DNA from: Clostridium transplantifaecale
GTDB taxonomy: Bacteria > Bacillota > Clostridia > Lachnospirales > Lachnospiraceae
Length of the DNA stretch: 64,000 nucleotides
NCBI RefSeq assembly: GCF_900626075.1
Contig: NZ_UYZY01000004.1
Coordinates: 488,489 to 552,488, forward strand
Direction: 5' to 3'
This document shows, piece after piece, positions 56,081 through 64,000 of the stretch. Position 1 is the first letter of the stretch, and every line of letters starts with the position of its first letter. The position numbers and the translations under genes were made by a program. Under the pieces are notes generated by a model. It made no database searches, was not told where the DNA came from, and saw nothing but the letters and a program-made list of their open reading frames with translations.

Positions 56081-57493
56081 TTATTTGGCTTCCATTTTTT
56101 TGAGGATACTTCTGGCAACGCTGATTCCGTTGGCAGATGCCTGCTGGAGGCCGCGGGTGACGGAAGCTCCGTCGCCGATGGCGCGAAGACCGCGTATACT
56201 GGTCTCAAAATCGGTGTTGACAACCACCTTGTTGGAATAGAATTTGACTTCTACACCGTAGAGCAGTGTTTCATCGCTGGCAATGCCGGGCGTGACCTTG
56301 TCGAGAGCCAGAATCATTTCTTTTATATCAACCATAATGCGGTGCGGAAGTACTAAGGAAAGATCTCCCGGGACCGCATCTTTTAATGTCGGTATCAGGT
56401 TATTGCGGCAGAGGCGCTCCTCCGTCGTTCGCCTTCCTCTCTGGAAATCACCGAAGGTCTGTACCAGGATTTTGCCGTCGCAGAGCATGTTGCTGAGCTG
56501 GGCGATATGTTTGCCGTACTCGATGGGAGTCTTGAACGGTTTGGTGAAATTCTTGGATACCAGCAGCGCAAAATTCGTGTTATTCGTCTTATATTCCCTG
56601 GATTTATAAGCATGGCCGTTTACAACCGCAAGACCGTTCTCATAATACTCGGTCGCCACCTCGCCCGACGGGTTGGTACAGAAGGTACGCACTTTGTCGT
56701 CAAAGGTAGGCGTATAGTAAACGAGCTTTGCCTCGTAGAGGTTCTTGTTCAGGAACTCCATAACCTCGTCGCGGACTTCCACTCTGACGCCGATATCGAC
56801 GGTTCCGACCTCCGTATCAATGCCGTGGCGGCCGCAGATGTGGCTGAACCAGTCCGAACCCTCACGGCCGATGGCAGAGATAATCTCATCAGCGTAATAA
56901 GTCTCATTGCCGTCCGTGACAACGGCTTTGGCAACGCCGTCCTCAATGATAATATCATTGACCATAGTGTTGAAAAGCATATGTACGCCTTGTTTCATCA
57001 GGTGTTCCTGAAGACGGGTATATATTTTGTAGCCTTCCTCCGTACCCAGATGACGGATTGGGCATTCGATCAGTTTTAAGTTGGCTGTGATGGCCTTACG
57101 TCTTATTTCCTGAATCTCTTTCTGTTTGTCAACGCCGTATACATTCTCATCGGCGCCGAATTTCAGGTAAATATCATCGGATTCCCGTATAAGCTCCAGA
57201 GCTTTGTCATATCCCAGAATCTCCGGAAGGTTGCCGCCCACGTCGGGTGACAGGGAAAGCTTGCCGTCGGAGAATGCTCCGGCGCCTGCAAAGCCGGTAG
57301 TGATGGAGCAGGGCTTGCAGCCCACGCATACCTTTGTTTTACGTTTTGGACAGACTCTCTTTTCGATGGGTCTTCCCTTTTCAATCATCAGTATCTTCAT
57401 ATCAGGTTTTGCCTTGATTAATTCGTATGCGCAGAAGATGCCCGACGGTCCGGCACCGATGATAATTACGTCTGCCTGATTCATTGTGTCCAT
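56081..57493 (-). CDS. NAD(P)/FAD-dependent oxidoreductase
   Basis: A 470-residue flavoprotein. The Rossmann FAD site is DVIIIGAGPSGIFCAYEL at the N-terminus, with a Cys-rich stretch VCPKRKTKVCVGCKPCSITTGFAGAGAFSDGKLSL near residue 47 that resembles Fe-S or redox-active Cys in related dehydrogenases. The C-terminal FAD contact is GDGASVTRGLQQASANGISVARSIL. The substrate is unknown. AAAGGGGG precedes ATG. Confidence 0.87.
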   Translation of the reverse strand: MDTMNQADVIIIGAGPSGIFCAYELIKAKPDMKILMIEKGRPIEKRVCPKRKTKVCVGCKPCSITTGFAGAGAFSDGKLSLSPDVGGNLPEILGYDKALELIRESDDIYLKFGADENVYGVDKQKEIQEIRRKAITANLKLIECPIRHLGTEEGYKIYTRLQEHLMKQGVHMLFNTMVNDIIIEDGVAKAVVTDGNETYYADEIISAIGREGSDWFSHICGRHGIDTEVGTVDIGVRVEVRDEVMEFLNKNLYEAKLVYYTPTFDDKVRTFCTNPSGEVATEYYENGLAVVNGHAYKSREYKTNNTNFALLVSKNFTKPFKTPIEYGKHIAQLSNMLCDGKILVQTFGDFQRGRRTTEERLCRNNLIPTLKDAVPGDLSLVLPHRIMVDIKEMILALDKVTPGIASDETLLYGVEVKFYSNKVVVNTDFETSIRGLRAIGDGASVTRGLQQASANGISVARSILKKMEAK

Positions 57494-57885
57494 AATGTTG
57501 CCCCCTTTTCGTTGTTTAAACTAAGAACAGAAGTGTTACTGTCCACAGAACCGTTGTCTTTTGCAGGGCTGTGAATCGCAACACGGAATCCTGTATAACG
57601 GGATTCCCAGCCCGCGGCAGGCTGTTTTTCAGCATAATTTCCATAACATAAAAAAACCAACCGCGGAAGTTAGATACGACAGTAAAGCTGTCGCCTATAG
57701 TCAACTATTCCGGTAGCTGGTAGAAACGTTCAACCAATCATGAACTTATATAAGCACAACACTTGAATTCTACCATAATCAGGGGGAGAGGGCAAGTGGT
57801 TTTAGAGGGATAATTCCTGCTATTTCCTCTTTTTTTGTATTAAAAATGCCGTCACAATATCGAAACCTATGATACACGAGAAAAT
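57494..57885. other. Intergenic region before repeat copy D
   Basis: No gene is seen here. It holds a short hairpin (GGAATCC-TGTATAAC-GGGATTCC near 57591-57613) and GTGTTACTGTCCACAGAA near 57532, which resembles one end of repeat family 2. A promoter for the minus-strand oxidoreductase must lie here but is not clear. Confidence 0.4.
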
Positions 57886-58735
57886 GGGGATTTAATCGAG
57901 AAATGAGGACGCCGCCGTCAGGCCAGGGGCCGGGGTGGTGAGGGGGGATCGATGAGTCTTTCGTCCCGGGCGTCAGGGTATCGTGGGCGGGGAATCCGGG
58001 CAGAAAAAGTTCCTGCGGGAAACGCTTGCGCTCGTTGGAGTACATAATGGTACTAACCTCGAAAAGACCTCGGTAAGTACCAATGAACTCCCAGGTTCCC
58101 TCCGGAATCTTTTTCTCCCTTCTTCCCCGCAGGAAGGTTATGGCCGGGACGAAAGACTCAGCCAAGATAGCGGCCCGGCCCCCGGCCTGCGGAGGCTGAT
58201 TTGTCCTCTTTCTTCAATGGGGGAGACGCTTGCCGCTGCCACTACGTTTCTCAGGATCACTGAAAACTACATCCTGTTCGCTATGAGACGATGCAAACTT
58301 ATAATCTTAGAGTGTTTATTTTGACACTCTTTTTATGCAGCCCAAGGTGTCATCAGAATGTAAAAGAATCACGACTATATCGTGGCCGCGACAATACCTC
58401 TCTCACACTTGACGAAAGAGACAATCAGCCCCTGAAGCCGGCGGACGGGGCAACACACTTCGCTGAGTCTTCAGTCCCGTCGACCACCTGCCCGGGGAAG
58501 GAAGGAGAAAACTTTCCGAAGGGAGACCTTGGAATCCGCCGGTGCTTGCTGAGGTTTCTCACGAAGCTAGCATCCGTTGCGCATTCCACAAGCGGGAGCG
58601 AGTCCCCGTAGGAATTTTTTCTCCTGGATTCCCCCTCACCACAATCTACCAACCGGGACTGAAGACTCATACACCCCCTCCCACTCCCCCGTCCGCCGTC
58701 TTACAGAGGCGTCCCCGCATCTCAACTAAATCCCC
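57886..58735 (-). repeat. Giant cloverleaf repeat, copy D (complete, inverted)
   Basis: A complete 850-bp copy in reverse orientation. The ends are GGGGATTTAATCGAGAAATG and CGCATCTCAACTAAATCCCC, giving the longest terminal inverted match of all copies. Arms show GAGTCTTTCGTCCCGG with CGGGACGAAAGACTC, and GAGTCTTCAGTCCCGT with CGGGACTGAAGACTC. The central hairpin has TGGCCGCGACAATACC and GCCGCTGCCACTACG. It separates the oxidoreductase and pth. Confidence 0.93.
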
Positions 58736-58886
58736 ATTATGTACTCCAACGAGCGCAAGCGTTTCCCGCAGAAATTTTTTCTGCCCGGATTCCCCGCCCA
58801 CGACACCCTTTCTCCGGGACGAAAGACTCATCGAACCCCTCACCACCCCGGCCCCTGGCCTGACGGCGTCGTCCTCATTTTTCCAC
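58736..58886 (+). repeat. Half-arm fragment of the giant repeat, copy F
   Basis: Directly after copy D, sequence restarts at ATTATGTACTCCAACGAGCG, which is the loop side of the third arm, and runs to the element's right end (GTCGTCCTCATTTTTCCACC). It therefore carries only about 150 bp of one element. The junction with copy D falls at CCATTATG, which is also present at the arm loop of other copies. Confidence 0.88.
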
Positions 58887-58933
58887 CGCCTCCCTTTACA
58901 TCCCCCCAAAAACCTGTTAAAATGGCTAAACAC

Positions 58934-58967
58934 AGCGTTAGATTCCCAGTGGAGGAAATCTAACGCT
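58934..58967 (+). promoter_or_regulatory. Perfect hairpin upstream of pth
   Basis: AGCGTTAGATT and AATCTAACGCT form an 11-bp stem with a 12-base loop, followed by TTAAGG. It lies about 105 bp upstream of the pth start and may be a terminator remnant or leader structure. Confidence 0.45.
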
Positions 58968-59072
58968 TTAAGGCGTGTCTGTCCGCAAATGCCAGGGATA
59001 TATCAGCCGGACGAAAGACAATATCAAAAACAGAATCACATAAATTTGATCGTATAAAGGAGAATTTATCAT

Positions 59073-59687
59073 ATGTATATTATAGCAGGACTCGGAAATC
59101 CGGGAAAAGAGTATGACGGCAGCAGGCACAATGTGGGATTTATGACTCTGGATACACTGGCTGACCGGTATCAGATCGAGATCAGGGAAAAAGCGCATAA
59201 GGCCCTGATAGGAAAAGGAATGATTGAGGGAAATAAGGTGATACTGGTAAAGCCGCAGACTTATATGAATCTGAGCGGAGAGAGTATCCGTTCTGTGATG
59301 GATTATTATAAGACGGAGCCGTCGGAATTTATTGTAATCTACGATGATATCAGCCTGGAACCGGGACAAATCAGAATCAGGAAAAAAGGCAGCGCAGGCG
59401 GGCATAATGGTATCAAGAATATTATCGCCCATCTGGGAACGCAGGAGTTTCCGCGGATCCGCATCGGGGTAGGGGAAAAGCCGCCCAGGATGGATTTGGC
59501 CGATTATGTGCTGAGCCGTTTCCCGAAGGAAGAAAAAGAGGAGATGGAGCAGGCGTTCCGTGACGGGGCGGCGGCGGCCGTTTCCATGATGAACGAGGGG
59601 ATTGACACGGCCATGAACCGTTTTAACGGATCGGCCAGAACCCCGAAGAAAGAGACACAGCGGCCCGAAGAGCAGATAAAGGCGTGA
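59073..59687 (+). CDS. pth: Peptidyl-tRNA hydrolase
   Basis: Recycles tRNA from stalled peptidyl-tRNA. The 204-residue protein has GLGNPGKEYDGSRHNVGFM with the catalytic His and nearby Asn, KPQTYMNLSGES, and YDDISLEPGQIRIRKKGSAGGHNGIKNI with the catalytic Asp. A 20-residue charged C-terminal tail is additional. GGAG precedes ATG. The pth-mfd pair is the usual Firmicute order. Confidence 0.96.
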   Translation: MYIIAGLGNPGKEYDGSRHNVGFMTLDTLADRYQIEIREKAHKALIGKGMIEGNKVILVKPQTYMNLSGESIRSVMDYYKTEPSEFIVIYDDISLEPGQIRIRKKGSAGGHNGIKNIIAHLGTQEFPRIRIGVGEKPPRMDLADYVLSRFPKEEKEEMEQAFRDGAAAAVSMMNEGIDTAMNRFNGSARTPKKETQRPEEQIKA

Positions 59688-59752
59688 AAATAATGATGCA
59701 TACAAACGGCAAAAAGGCCGTTTCTGTATAGATAGAAAGAGCGGGGAATCAC

Positions 59753-62700
59753 ATGGAAAGCATTTTTGCAAATCCACTGGAAGAATTAATTGAATTTGGG
59801 GACATGAACCGGGATCTGGAGAGGGGACAGGGGCCGCTTTTGGTGAGCGGATGTATGGACTCACAGAAGGCGCATCTGATATCGGAGCTGACGAAGCAGA
59901 TTCCGTGGAAACTGATTGTCACGTACGATGATCAGAGGGCCAAGGAGCTTTACGAAGATTACAGATGTTTTTCTCCCGATGTGTTTTTATATCCGGCCAG
60001 AGATCTCCTGTTTTACAGTTCCGATATTCACGGAAACCTGCTGACCAGGCAGAGGATGCAGGTGATGAAACACCTGGCGGAGGAGGAGAAAGGTGTCATC
60101 ATCACGACCGTGGACGGTCTGATGGATCACTTACTGCCCCTGGAAAACCTGAAAAAACAGTGTATTACAATCGGCAGCGGGGAAGCCCTTGATGTGGATG
60201 CCCTGAAGCTGTCCCTTGCCGGAATGGGATATGAGAGAGTGGCCCAGGTAGACGGAATGGGCCAGTTCTCCGTGAGGGGAGGCATCATCGATATTTTCCC
60301 TCTGACGGAGGAACTTCCCTTCAGAATCGAACTCTGGGGGGATGAAGTGGATTCTATCCGTACCTTTGATCCGGAGAGCCAGAGGTCGGTGGAACAGCTT
60401 GAGAAGGCCGTGCTTTATCCGGCCACGGAACTGGTTCTCACCAAAAAAGAGGCGGAGGCCGGAATCGCCAGGATAGAGAAGGAGAAGACCAAATACGTTA
60501 AGACTCTGCGGGAGCAGATGAAAACCGAGGAGGCGCACCGGATTGAATCGGTGATCGGGGAGCTTTCAGAGGGCCTTAGAGAGGGATGGAGAGTCCATGG
60601 CCTCGGTAGTTTTATCCGTTATTTCTGTTCGGAAACAGTGTCCTTCCTGAAATATTTTCCGGCCGACGGACTGACCGTATTTATCGATGAACCGCTCCGG
60701 CTGAAAGAAAAAGCGGAGGTCGTGGAGGAAGAATTCAGGGAGAGCATGACCCACAGGCTGGAGAACGGCTATCTTCTTCCGGGACAGGCGGACTTTATGT
60801 ACTCCGCTAAGGCGGTCCTTGCGATGGCTATTGGCGGGAGAACGCTTTTGATGCTGGGGCTTGAACAGAAACTTCCCGGCATTACCGTGAAAAAGAAATA
60901 CGGTATGACCGTAAAAAGCGTAAATTCCTATCAGAACGGCTTCGATCTCCTGATCAAAGACCTGACGAAATGGAAGAAAGAGAAATACAGGGTGATTCTG
61001 CTTTCAGGCTCCAGGACAAGAGCCAGCCGTCTGGCCGGCGATCTGAGAGAGTATGATTTGCGGGCCTTCTGTCCCGACGAGGGCCAGACCCAGGTGCAGC
61101 CGGGCGAGATTATGGTAACGTACGGAAACCTGCACAGGGGATTTGAATATCCGTTGATCAAGTTTGTCGTAATCACGGAAGGCGACATGTTCGGCGGGGT
61201 GCGCCAGAAAAAGAAGAGAAAAAAGACCAACTACCAGGGTAAAAAGATCCAGAGCTTCTCCGAACTGGCCGTGGGCGACTACGTAGTCCATGAAAGCCAC
61301 GGACTCGGAATCTACCGCGGCATTGAAAAGATTGAACAGGACAAGATTGTAAAGGACTACATTAAAATTGAATACCGCGACGGCGGCAACCTCTATCTCC
61401 CTGCCACCAGGCTGGAAGGAATCCAGAAATATGCGGGGGCCGACGCCAAACAGCCGAAGCTCAACAAACTGGGCGGTACGGAGTGGAATAAGACCAAGAC
61501 CAAGGTCAGGGGAGCCGTAAAGGAGATTGCAAAGGAGCTGGTGGAGCTTTACGCAGCCAGGCAGCAGAGCGAGGGCTTCCAGTATGGACCCGACACGGTC
61601 TGGCAGAGGGAATTCGAGGAGATGTTCCCGTTCGAGGAGACGGAGGATCAGCTTGATGCGATAGAGGCCACAAAAAAGGATATGGAGAGCAGAAAGATCA
61701 TGGATCGTTTGATCTGCGGCGACGTGGGATACGGAAAGACCGAGATAGCTCTCAGGGCAGCATTTAAGGCAATCCAGGAGGGAAAGCAGGTCGTTTACCT
61801 GGTTCCCACGACCATCCTTGCCCAGCAGCATTATAACACCTTTGTGCAGCGCATGAAGGACTTTCCGGTCAGGGTCGATATGATGTCGCGCTTCAGGACG
61901 GCTACAGAACAAAAAAAGACGCTGGAAGACCTGAAAAAGGGCTTTGTCGACGTGCTGATTGGAACGCACCGTGTGCTGTCAAAGGACGTGGTCTTCAAGA
62001 GCCTTGGGCTGCTTATCATTGATGAAGAACAGCGTTTCGGCGTGGCCCATAAAGAGAAGATCAAGCAGCTCAAGGAAAATGTGGATGTGCTGACCCTGAC
62101 TGCGACACCGATTCCGAGAACGCTCCACATGAGCCTGATCGGAATCCGTGACATGAGCGTGCTGGAAGAGCCTCCGGTTGACCGTCTCCCCATCCAGACC
62201 TATGTGATGGAGTACAATGACGAGATGGTGCGCGAGGCTATTCACCGTGAACTGTCCAGAGGCGGCCAGGTGTATTATGTATACAACAGGGTTAACAACA
62301 TCGATGAGATTACAAATCATGTGGCCTCCCTGGTGCCGGAGGCTAATGTGACTTTTGCCCACGGCCAGATGCATGAGCACGAGCTGGAACGGATCATGCT
62401 GGACTTTGTTAACGGTGATATTGATGTGCTGGTGTCCACGACAATCATCGAGACGGGACTTGATATTCCCAACGCCAACACGATTATCATCCATGACGCC
62501 GACAGGCTGGGGCTTTCCCAGCTATATCAGATCAGGGGCCGCGTCGGGCGTTCCAACCGGACGTCTTATGCATTTTTGATGTACCGGCGAGACAAACTCC
62601 TGCGCGAGGAGGCGGAAAAGCGGCTTCAGGCCATCCGTGAGTTTACCGAGCTGGGCAGCGGAATCAAGATTGCAATGCGCGATCTGGAACTGCGCGGGGC

Positions 62701-63280
62701 AGGAAATATACTGGGCGCCGAGCAGCACGGCCACATGGAAGCGGTCGGATACGATCTGTACTGCAAACTTTTAAATGAGGCGGTACTGGCGCTTAAAGGG
62801 CAGAAAGAGGAGGAAAGTTTCGAGACTGTGGTGGACTGCGATATCGACGCCTACATTCCCGGCTCTTATATCAAAAACGAATACCAGAAGCTTGATATCT
62901 ATAAACGGATTTCAGGAATTGAGAACCAGGATGAGTATATGGATATGCAGGATGAACTGATAGATCGTTTCGGCGATATACCAAAGCCGGTTGAAAACCT
63001 TCTTCTGATTGCGGCGTTAAAGGCAATGGCGCATCAGGCGGGAGTGACGGAGGTTAACATCAACCGTCAGGAGATAACGCTCAAGATGTACAAAAACGCC
63101 CGAATTGACACTTCCGGAATACCGGCGCTGATCGATAAGTATAAAGGCGCACTGACACTCAGGACAGGTGACATCCCGTCTTTCTTCTACCAGGACCGAA
63201 AGGGTAAGAATAAAGACTGTGCAGCTATGGTGGAAAAAACAGAGGAAATCCTCGGAGAGCTTGGGAAAATGGGGATTTAG
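59753..63280 (+). CDS. mfd: Transcription-repair coupling factor Mfd
   Basis: DNA translocase that removes stalled RNA polymerase and recruits UvrA. The 1175-residue protein is full length: a UvrB-like module (about 1-340), RNA polymerase-interacting domain near 510-590 (VGDYVVHESHGLGIYRG), a helicase core with GDVGYGKTEIALRA, DEEQRFG and QIRGRVGRSNRTSYAFLMY, and a C-terminal autoinhibitory domain. Its last two sense codons (GGG ATT) and stop TAG lie inside the terminal repeat of element copy E, so insertion probably replaced the original 3' end. Confidence 0.97.
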   Translation: MESIFANPLEELIEFGDMNRDLERGQGPLLVSGCMDSQKAHLISELTKQIPWKLIVTYDDQRAKELYEDYRCFSPDVFLYPARDLLFYSSDIHGNLLTRQRMQVMKHLAEEEKGVIITTVDGLMDHLLPLENLKKQCITIGSGEALDVDALKLSLAGMGYERVAQVDGMGQFSVRGGIIDIFPLTEELPFRIELWGDEVDSIRTFDPESQRSVEQLEKAVLYPATELVLTKKEAEAGIARIEKEKTKYVKTLREQMKTEEAHRIESVIGELSEGLREGWRVHGLGSFIRYFCSETVSFLKYFPADGLTVFIDEPLRLKEKAEVVEEEFRESMTHRLENGYLLPGQADFMYSAKAVLAMAIGGRTLLMLGLEQKLPGITVKKKYGMTVKSVNSYQNGFDLLIKDLTKWKKEKYRVILLSGSRTRASRLAGDLREYDLRAFCPDEGQTQVQPGEIMVTYGNLHRGFEYPLIKFVVITEGDMFGGVRQKKKRKKTNYQGKKIQSFSELAVGDYVVHESHGLGIYRGIEKIEQDKIVKDYIKIEYRDGGNLYLPATRLEGIQKYAGADAKQPKLNKLGGTEWNKTKTKVRGAVKEIAKELVELYAARQQSEGFQYGPDTVWQREFEEMFPFEETEDQLDAIEATKKDMESRKIMDRLICGDVGYGKTEIALRAAFKAIQEGKQVVYLVPTTILAQQHYNTFVQRMKDFPVRVDMMSRFRTATEQKKTLEDLKKGFVDVLIGTHRVLSKDVVFKSLGLLIIDEEQRFGVAHKEKIKQLKENVDVLTLTATPIPRTLHMSLIGIRDMSVLEEPPVDRLPIQTYVMEYNDEMVREAIHRELSRGGQVYYVYNRVNNIDEITNHVASLVPEANVTFAHGQMHEHELERIMLDFVNGDIDVLVSTTIIETGLDIPNANTIIIHDADRLGLSQLYQIRGRVGRSNRTSYAFLMYRRDKLLREEAEKRLQAIREFTELGSGIKIAMRDLELRGAGNILGAEQHGHMEAVGYDLYCKLLNEAVLALKGQKEEESFETVVDCDIDAYIPGSYIKNEYQKLDIYKRISGIENQDEYMDMQDELIDRFGDIPKPVENLLLIAALKAMAHQAGVTEVNINRQEITLKMYKNARIDTSGIPALIDKYKGALTLRTGDIPSFFYQDRKGKNKDCAAMVEKTEEILGELGKMGI

Positions 63281-64000
63281 TTGAGATGCGAGGACGCCTC
63301 TGTAAGACGGCGGACGGGGGAGTGGGAGGGTGTTTATGAGTCTTCAGTCCCGGTTGGTAGATTGTGGTGAGGGGGAATCCAGGAGAAAAAATTCCTACGG
63401 GGACTCGCTCCCGCTTGTGGAATGCGCAACGGATGCTAGCTTCGTGAGAAACCTCAGCAAGCACCGGCGGATTCCAAGGTCTCCCTTCGGAAAGTTTTCT
63501 CCTTCCTTCCCCGGGCAGGTTGTCGGTGGGACTGAAGACTCAGCGAAGTGTGTTGCCCCGTCCGCCGGCGTCAGGGGCTGATTGTCTCTTTCGTCAAGTG
63601 GGGAGGTGGTATTGTCGCTGCCACAATATAGTCGGAACTAGTTTACATACTGACGACATCCTGGGCTGCATAAAAAGAGTATCAGAATAAACACTATAAG
63701 ATTATAAGGTTATAAGTTTACATAGTCTCCATAGTGAACAGGAGGCAGTTTTCAGGCATTCTGAGAAACGTAGTGGCAGCGGCAAGCGTCTCCCCCACTG
63801 AAGAAAGAGGACAAATCAGCCTCCGCAGGCCGGGGGCCGGGCAGACGTCCTAGGCTGAGTCTTTCGTCCCGGCCATAACCTTCCTGCGGGGAAGAAGGGA
63901 GAAAAAGATTCCGGAGGGAACCTGGGAGTTCATTGGTACTTACCGAGGTCTTTTCGAGGTTAGTACCATTATGTACTCCAACGAGCGCGAGCGTTTCCCG
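63271..64000 (+). repeat. Giant cloverleaf repeat, copy E (3' end beyond window)
   Basis: It begins GGGGATTTAGTTGAGATGCG within the last codons of mfd and runs to the window edge inside the third arm (GAGCGTTTCCCG). The first arm and the central hairpin are complete. It is nearly the same as copy D and copy C in the first arm. Confidence 0.92.

Noticed and set aside
57886..58886. Tandem repeats resembling a CRISPR array or rRNA fragment
   Set aside because: Units are long, inverted and hairpin-forming with no regular spacers, no cas genes are present, and no rRNA-conserved motifs are seen.

Overview
The window looks like chromosomal DNA of a Clostridia member, most likely a Lachnospiraceae of the [Clostridium] clostridioforme/symbiosum type. 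The basis is mid-range GC, strong Shine-Dalgarno sites with some TTG and GTG starts, a six-cysteine SCIFF peptide with its radical-SAM maturase, fused SecDF, a class III fructose-1,6-bisphosphatase, and an acyl-CoA dehydrogenase/EtfA/rubredoxin fusion. The species assignment is inference. Almost all genes are intact housekeeping genes, mostly on the + strand. The one transposase gene is an intact IS4-type element.

Layout. 0.8-11 kb: HtrA-type protease, transglutaminase-like protein, divergent ClpX, subtilase, signal peptidase II, type II pantothenate kinase, CorC-type protein. 11-16.7 kb: TIGR04086-type membrane protein, SCIFF peptide, SCIFF maturase, secDF, tgt, yajC. 17.7-21.6 kb: a TetR regulator with a textbook double-operator promoter and two membrane proteins, an XRE membrane regulator, and a ferredoxin plus membrane Fe-S protein pair. 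22-30.7 kb: leuB, ilvD, ilvB, then serC, serA and DUF1015. 30.7-40 kb: M23 peptidase, thioesterases, a metallo-beta-lactamase-fold protein, fbp, DUF1700, tRNA-Gln(CUG), cvfB, ridA and an msmK/ugpC-type ATPase. 43.6-47.6 kb: an Rrf2 regulator, the acyl-CoA dehydrogenase-EtfA-rubredoxin fusion and a flavodiiron protein, which together read as a redox/oxygen-defence module. 48.5-57.5 kb: CdaR-type regulator, ftsE-ftsX-M23 hydrolase-CtpA protease, Crp/Fnr regulator, cation/proton antiporter, FAD oxidoreductase. 59-63.3 kb: pth and mfd.

The most unusual content lies between genes. A family of about 840-850 bp non-coding elements occurs five times (1-644, 16808-17654, 41053-43554, 57886-58735, 63271-64000), plus a sixth fragment at 58736-58886. 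Each element has inverted ends (GGGGATTTAGTTGAGA) and three internal parts that are each long hairpins, so the whole can be drawn as a giant cloverleaf. The two outer arms are diverged inverted copies of one another, and paired positions differ in a compensatory way. One copy supplies the stop codon of mfd. Another is split by the IS4-type element with a clean 10-bp target duplication. A second, smaller palindromic family with GTTACTGTTCAC/GTGAACAGTAAC ends is also present in full, partial and minimal forms.
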